Assembly (NCBI GenBank): GCA_032123035.1 | Contig: JAQBFV010000358.1 | Span: 1 to 10,548, forward strand | DNA length: 10,548 nucleotides | Direction: 5' to 3' | From: SG8-41 sp032123035 | GTDB taxonomy: Bacteria; Pseudomonadota; Gammaproteobacteria; Burkholderiales; SG8-41 | Shown here: piece after piece, positions 7,821-10,548 of the stretch | Position numbering within the stretch: position 1 is the stretch's first letter | How the letters are laid out: each line of letters opens with the position of its first letter | The notes under the pieces: model-generated | The model's input: the letters and a program-made list of their open reading frames with translations, nothing else | Told to the model about the DNA's origin: nothing | Database searches by the model: none | Program-made: the position numbers and the translations under genes

Positions 7821-8591
7821 ATGGAATCCGCCGAACGCTTCACGCTCTTCACCCAGCCCGGGTGAAGCAGCTGCCTCCGAGCGAAAGAGTTTCTTTCGAA
7901 AAAGAGCATCGACTTCGTCACGGTCGACATACTGAACGACCCCGGCGGGCGCGAGCGGCTGCTCGCGTACGGGGTGCGCAACCTGCCCGTGGTCGCCAAA
8001 GGCGAGCAATTCGTATTCGGCCAGAACCTCGAGGACGTGGCGAAATTCGTCGGCCTCACAGGCACCGGGCATACGCCGCTGCCGCCGGAGAAGCTGATCG
8101 AGAAATGGATCACCGTGCTCCGCGCCGCTCAGCGCTACTTGCGGCAGCTCCCTAAGGAGCACATAAACGATCGCGTCATCGAGAATCGCGACCGCTCGAT
8201 CCGGCTTCTGGGCCACCACGTCTTTCGCATCGCCGAGGCCTACGTCGAGACGGTGGTCGACGGCGTCGAATTCAGCAAAAACCTTCCCAATATTCCCCCG
8301 AAGGATGGCACCTTCCTCGAGGGCCCGGAGTTCGTGACCTACGGCGATGCAGTGATCGGGCGTCTTCAGCAGTGGTGGGGCGGGCTCGCCGATCGCGCCT
8401 GCCAGCAGGAACTCAACACGTATTACGGCCCGCAGACGATGCACCAGCTGTTCGAGCGCTGCACCTGGCACTCGGCACAGCACTCACGTCAGTTGATCCA
8501 CCTGCTCGAGCGTTTTCATATCGAGCCCGACCGTCGGCTCACGCCGGCAGATCTCGCGGGCCTGCCCCTACCCGAACGGTTGTTTGAGTAG
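7821..8591 (+). CDS. Selenocysteine-containing glutaredoxin-like protein fused to a DinB-like domain (in-frame TGA at 7863-7865 = Sec15)
   Basis: Read from the ATG at 7821 with TGA 7863-7865 as selenocysteine, the product has 256 residues. Residues 1-80 look like a glutaredoxin/thioredoxin-fold domain: beta-strand RFTLFTQPG, then the redox motif U15-S-S-C18 at the start of a helix (LRAKEFLSKK), a second strand IDFVTVDIL, and the cis-proline motif NLPVV (Pro56). Residues 85-245 resemble a DinB/YfiT four-helix domain, with candidate metal-binding histidines His132/His133 and His217-x3-His221. U-x-x-C matches the C-x-x-C of cysteine homologues, so a thiol-disulfide oxidoreductase role is inferred; substrate unknown. 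A stop at 7797-7799 limits the frame upstream and the ATG is the only ATG before the TGA, though its Shine-Dalgarno is weak. A perfect SECIS-like hairpin follows at 7882-7898. A second selenoprotein gene starts 27 bases after the stop. A caller ignoring Sec would start at GTG 7974 and lose the active site. Confidence 0.87.
7882..7898 (+). promoter_or_regulatory. Bacterial SECIS element for Sec15 of the glutaredoxin-like gene
   Basis: CGAAAGA (7882-7888) pairs perfectly with TCTTTCG (7892-7898) around the tip GTT. The apical G at 7889 is the 24th base after the TGA, inside the roughly 16-37 nt window known for bacterial SECIS elements, which lie in the coding region just downstream of UGA and are bound by SelB. 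A guanine in a small apical loop is the main conserved feature of these elements and is present. A lower helix CTC (7875-7877)/GAG (7904-7906) could extend the structure. Confidence 0.83.
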
Positions 8592-8618
8592 GCTGCCTCT
8601 GAACGGCAGTGGGGCTGA

Positions 8619-9065
8619 ATGGGACAAAGCGAAATCCGAGGCTACACGGTACAAGCGCGCTCGACTGACACGTTCGGGCGTGTGCTCTGCAATACCCGCA
8701 ACCAACATTTCATCGTCGATGGCCCTGTGCAGAACGGGTGTCCGGGCGAGGCCGTTACCCCCGCCGAGCTCTTCCTAACCGGAATTGCTGCGTGCGGAGT
8801 CGAGCTCCTTCAGGTGGTTGCGCGGGACGAGCAGCTTCCGCTGCAGGCAGTCAGCGTCGAAATTGAGGGCGCGCTTGATCGGAGCAATCCGGTGCGGCGT
8901 GACGTGACCGTATTCAACTCCGTGCAGCTGCGTTTTAATCTCAAGGGTGTGACGCAGGCGCAGGGAGGCGTGCTCATCGATCGCTTCAAGGGGCGGTGAC
9001 CGCTTTATGGCAGCGTCGCAGTTGCGACGCCGGATGTCCGAGTCGAGGTGACCACCGCTGCTTGA
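8619..9065 (+). CDS. OsmC-like peroxiredoxin selenoprotein (in-frame TGA at 8997-8999 = Sec127)
   Basis: OsmC/Ohr proteins reduce organic hydroperoxides with a pair of active-site cysteines. Read from the ATG at 8619 through TGA 8997-8999 to the TGA at 9063-9065, the product is 148 aa, the usual OsmC length; stopping at the first TGA gives 126 aa and removes a catalytic position. The family core is GEAVTPAELFLTGIAACGVE with Cys59, then a helix and strands, then the helix GVLIDRFKGR, Sec127 and the expected OsmC end PLYGSVAVATPDVRVEVTTAA. Cys59 and Sec127 correspond to Cys59 and Cys125 of E. coli OsmC by motif. The continuing frame after the TGA fits the family residue by residue, which random readthrough would not. 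GGGG lies a few bases before the ATG. The gene follows the selenoglutaredoxin by 27 bases, so the two probably form one operon, the first perhaps reducing the second (inference). Confidence 0.88.
9013..9030 (+). promoter_or_regulatory. Bacterial SECIS element for Sec127 of the OsmC-like gene
   Basis: GCGTCGC (9013-9019) pairs perfectly with GCGACGC (9024-9030) around the tip AGTT; the A and last T can also pair, leaving a GT tip. The apical G at 9021 is the 22nd base after the TGA, within the known bacterial range. The tip AGTT is the same as in the hairpin of the upstream gene (AGTT at 7888-7891), although the stems are unrelated in sequence. Confidence 0.85.
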
Positions 9066-9082
9066 GTAAATCAAGAACGGAA

Positions 9083-9108
9083 TCGAACCGCCAAGACGCC
9101 GAGCACGC
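9083..9108. repeat. Inverted copy of a dispersed intergenic motif
   Basis: GAACCGCCAAGACGCCGAGC is the reverse complement of the motif GCTCGGCGTCTTGGCGGTTC, whose close relatives lie at 10018-10037 and 10180-10199 on the other side of the beta-helix gene. It lies between the OsmC-like gene and the convergent beta-helix gene. No terminator was recognised in the 85-bp gap. Confidence 0.65.
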
Positions 9109-9150
9109 CAACAAGTTCGAGATCAAAAGCAAATTGGGCGCGTGCCACGC

Positions 9151-9999
9151 CTAGGTGAGGTGGTCCACGCAGGTTGCGTCAATTTCCTTGGCCCCCTGGA
9201 CGCCGTCGAGTGATCCCATGGGCCCGTCCACATAGCCGCCCACGGACGCGCTCAGCCCGAAGCCCCCATTTTTTGAAGCAGGATTGGTCTGGTTGGGGCC
9301 AAGGTCAAACATGTTGTCCTCGTTGCCGAGGTTGACCCCGGCGTTCTGACTCGCCGTAATGCCGTTCCTCGCATTGCCTGATATCGAGTTGCCGAAGATG
9401 TCCGCCTGCGAGTTCCGGCTGACGAAAACCCCGCTTCCCCCGTTGTTCTCGATCGTATTGCCCACGATCCGGGCACTGGAGCCGCGGGTGACCGCGATTC
9501 CGTGTTGGCCAGCATTGCGAATGGTGTTTGCGGCACGGCCCAGCGGGCGAAGCAGATAACCGATCCGCGCCACCGAGCTCTCGCCGACGTCGACTCCGAA
9601 CGCAGGCACATCTTCGATCGTGTTTCCCGCGATACGCGCGACGCCGCTATGATCCATATGGATGCCGTGTCTGCCGGTCTTGCGTATGACGTTTCCCTCG
9701 ATAGTGGCCGACGCGCCCGCTGCAGCTCCGGACAGGTGAATTCCATCGCGCCCCCCGGTGATGGTGAAACCCTTCACCGTAATGTCCTTGCCGCGAATGA
9801 AGAACCCTTCGCCTTTGGAGGGCGCCTGAATCACGGTCTTTCCCTGACCGTCGAGGGTGATACGAATCACTTCGGAGGGAATAACAATGTTCTCGCTACA
9901 GGTGCCGCTCACCAATATCGTATCGCCCGGCCTGGCAACCGTAATCTTGTCCTGGATTTTCTCTCCAGCGTTGCAATCAACTATATAGGTCGTCGCCAT
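9151..9999 (-). CDS. Right-handed parallel beta-helix repeat protein
   Basis: The 282-aa product opens with MATTYIVDCNAGEKIQ and a PGDTILVSGTCSENIVIPS block typical of the N-terminal cap of pectin-lyase-fold/NosD-like proteins. PbH1-type coils then recur about every 22-24 residues from about 65 to 225, with units such as GNTIEDVPAFGVDV (125-138), NTIRNAGQHGIAVTRGSSA (158-176), GNTIENNGGSGVFVSRNSQA (180-199) and GNSISGNARNGITASQNA (203-220). No catalytic signature of pectate lyases or polygalacturonases was recognised, so function is unknown; carbohydrate binding or a structural role are the usual possibilities. No signal peptide is visible, though many relatives are exported. The ATG at 9999 has GGAGGA about eight bases upstream, and that ribosome-binding site falls inside a dispersed intergenic repeat. 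It converges on the OsmC-like gene. Confidence 0.88.
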   Translation of the reverse strand: MATTYIVDCNAGEKIQDKITVARPGDTILVSGTCSENIVIPSEVIRITLDGQGKTVIQAPSKGEGFFIRGKDITVKGFTITGGRDGIHLSGAAAGASATIEGNVIRKTGRHGIHMDHSGVARIAGNTIEDVPAFGVDVGESSVARIGYLLRPLGRAANTIRNAGQHGIAVTRGSSARIVGNTIENNGGSGVFVSRNSQADIFGNSISGNARNGITASQNAGVNLGNEDNMFDLGPNQTNPASKNGGFGLSASVGGYVDGPMGSLDGVQGAKEIDATCVDHLT

Positions 10000-10002
10000 T
10001 CT

Positions 10003-10334
10003 TGAATTCCTCCGCGCCCTCGGCGTCTTGGCCGTTCACTGGATTCCGTGAATCGTGAATGGTGAATCGTGAATCGAGGTTTTTGTTAATGGTTTTGGCG
10101 TCATGGCGGTTCACTCGATTCCGTGAACGGTGAACGGTGAACGGTTGACCGTGTATGGTGATTTTTTCTTCTTGGCGATCTCGGCGTCTTGGCGGTTCAA
10201 TTATTTTTTGCTTCTCGTGGCGGCCTTGGCGGATCAAGAAAAAGGATTGAAGGACGCCCGCCTCTGTTCTCGTTTTCCTTTGTGTCCTTCGTGTCCTTTG
10301 TGGCTCAGCTTTTGCGGTGCGAAGTTAAGTCGCA
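10003..10334. repeat. Repeat-rich intergenic region with heptamer arrays and duplicated motif
   Basis: No gene is supported in these 332 bases. Two imperfect copies of a unit of about 50 bp are seen at about 10024-10075 and 10102-10150; each has a 'tggcSgttcact-gattccgtgaa' core followed by a 7-bp tandem array (GTGAATC-type, four units at 10048-10075; GTGAACG, three units at 10123-10143). The CTCGGCGTCTTGGC motif occurs at about 10019-10032 and again at 10181-10194. A 9-bp repeat (TTYGTGTCC, two copies and a partial) lies at 10279-10301. The arrays have diverged in unit sequence but keep the same 7-bp period. Confidence 0.8.
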
Positions 10335-10548
10335 TCACTGGACGGTAATACCCGCCGCCTTGATGATCTTCGCGTACTTGGCGAGATCGCGCTTGATGAC
10401 CTCGGAGAATTCTTCCGGCGTATTGCCAACGAGTTCGTTTCCCGCGCGCGGACCGATGCGCTCGATCACGTCGGGCGACTTGAGCGCTCGCACCACGGCC
10501 CGGTGGAGCTGGTCGATGATCGGCCGCGGCGTGCCGGCCGGCGCGACC
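10335..10548 (-). CDS. Bug/TctC-family tripartite tricarboxylate transporter substrate-binding protein (C-terminal part only)
   Basis: Only the last 70 codons before the TGA stop (10335-10337) are in the window; the rest lies beyond the right edge. The visible sequence starts VAPAGTPRPIIDQLHRAVVRA and continues through SPDVIERIGPRAGNELVGNTPEEF to the end IKAAGITVQ. The 'APAGTP..ii..L..a...al..p.v..r....g.e..g.tpeef...i..d..ky..iik.agi' pattern is the standard C-terminal lobe of Bug periplasmic solute receptors, which bind carboxylates or related small molecules for TctAB-type transport or signalling. Full family length is about 320 aa. The ligand cannot be deduced from this fragment. Confidence 0.92.
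   Translation of the reverse strand, partial: VAPAGTPRPIIDQLHRAVVRALKSPDVIERIGPRAGNELVGNTPEEFSEVIKRDLAKYAKIIKAAGITVQ

Noticed and set aside
7776..8483. 235-codon minus-strand frame opposite the glutaredoxin-like gene
   Set aside because: Its product has no recognisable family, and the plus strand carries clear domain motifs and the SECIS; it is a GC-rich shadow frame.
7974..8591. 205-codon frame starting at GTG 7974 as the real start of the glutaredoxin-like gene
   Set aside because: It begins in the middle of the thioredoxin fold, just before the cis-Pro strand, and lacks the active site; coherent coding continues upstream through the TGA to ATG 7821.
8593..8609. Small CTGCC/GGCAG hairpin between the two selenoprotein genes as a third SECIS or a terminator
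   Set aside because: It has only 5 bp with a 7-nt loop, no TGA at suitable distance in a coding frame, and no T-tract.
7821..9065. Pseudogenes or sequencing errors (Cys TGC to TGA) in the two redox genes
   Set aside because: Both TGAs fall exactly on redox-Cys positions, both have perfect hairpins at SECIS distance with the same tip, and neither gene has any other lesion.
9977..10237. 86-codon minus-strand frame and 72-codon plus-strand frame (10130-10348) in the repeat region
   Set aside because: Both are built from the repeats, overlap other signals and have no domain-like sequence.

Overview
The window looks like chromosomal DNA of a high-GC betaproteobacterium, probably from the Burkholderiales/Rhodocyclales side and possibly uncultured. 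The evidence is the clpS-clpA pair divergent from a cold-shock gene, a malate synthase A, a standard MnmA, and the end of a Bug/TctC-family periplasmic binding protein, a family greatly expanded in Betaproteobacteria. Taxonomy is inference from gene content only.

Layout. On the minus strand, 1-1713 holds most of clpA (cut by the window edge) and 1715-2023 holds clpS, one base apart: the adaptor and unfoldase of the ClpAP protease. A CspA-type cold-shock gene (2263-2466, +) is transcribed away from them from a good sigma70-like promoter with a leader of about 110 nt, and ends at a strong hairpin shared with a convergent gene of unknown function (complement 2589-3962). A gene-free 567-bp stretch with a promoter precedes malate synthase A (4530-6161, +), the second glyoxylate-shunt enzyme. 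mnmA (6477-7628, +) follows after a 315-bp gap.

The most interesting part is 7821-9065. Two adjacent plus-strand genes each contain one in-frame TGA where the protein family has a redox cysteine. Each TGA is followed, at the distance expected of a bacterial SECIS element, by a perfect hairpin whose tip contains AGTT. Read through as selenocysteine, the first gene gives a 256-residue glutaredoxin-like domain with a U-x-x-C motif fused to a DinB-like four-helix domain. The second gives a 148-residue OsmC-like peroxiredoxin with Cys59 and Sec127. Conventional gene calling would lose the first 51 residues and the active site of the first protein, and the last 22 residues and second catalytic residue of the second. 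I read this as a two-gene thiol/selenol redox operon. The host should therefore encode selA, selB, selC and selD elsewhere.

Beyond the operon, a minus-strand right-handed beta-helix protein (9151-9999) sits among short intergenic repeats: heptamer arrays and a recurring 'ctcggcgtcttggcggttca'-type motif. The window closes with the C-terminal 70 residues of a Bug-family solute-binding protein (complement 10335-10548). Intergenic repeats also flank mnmA, including nine copies of a 7-bp unit just after its stop codon.
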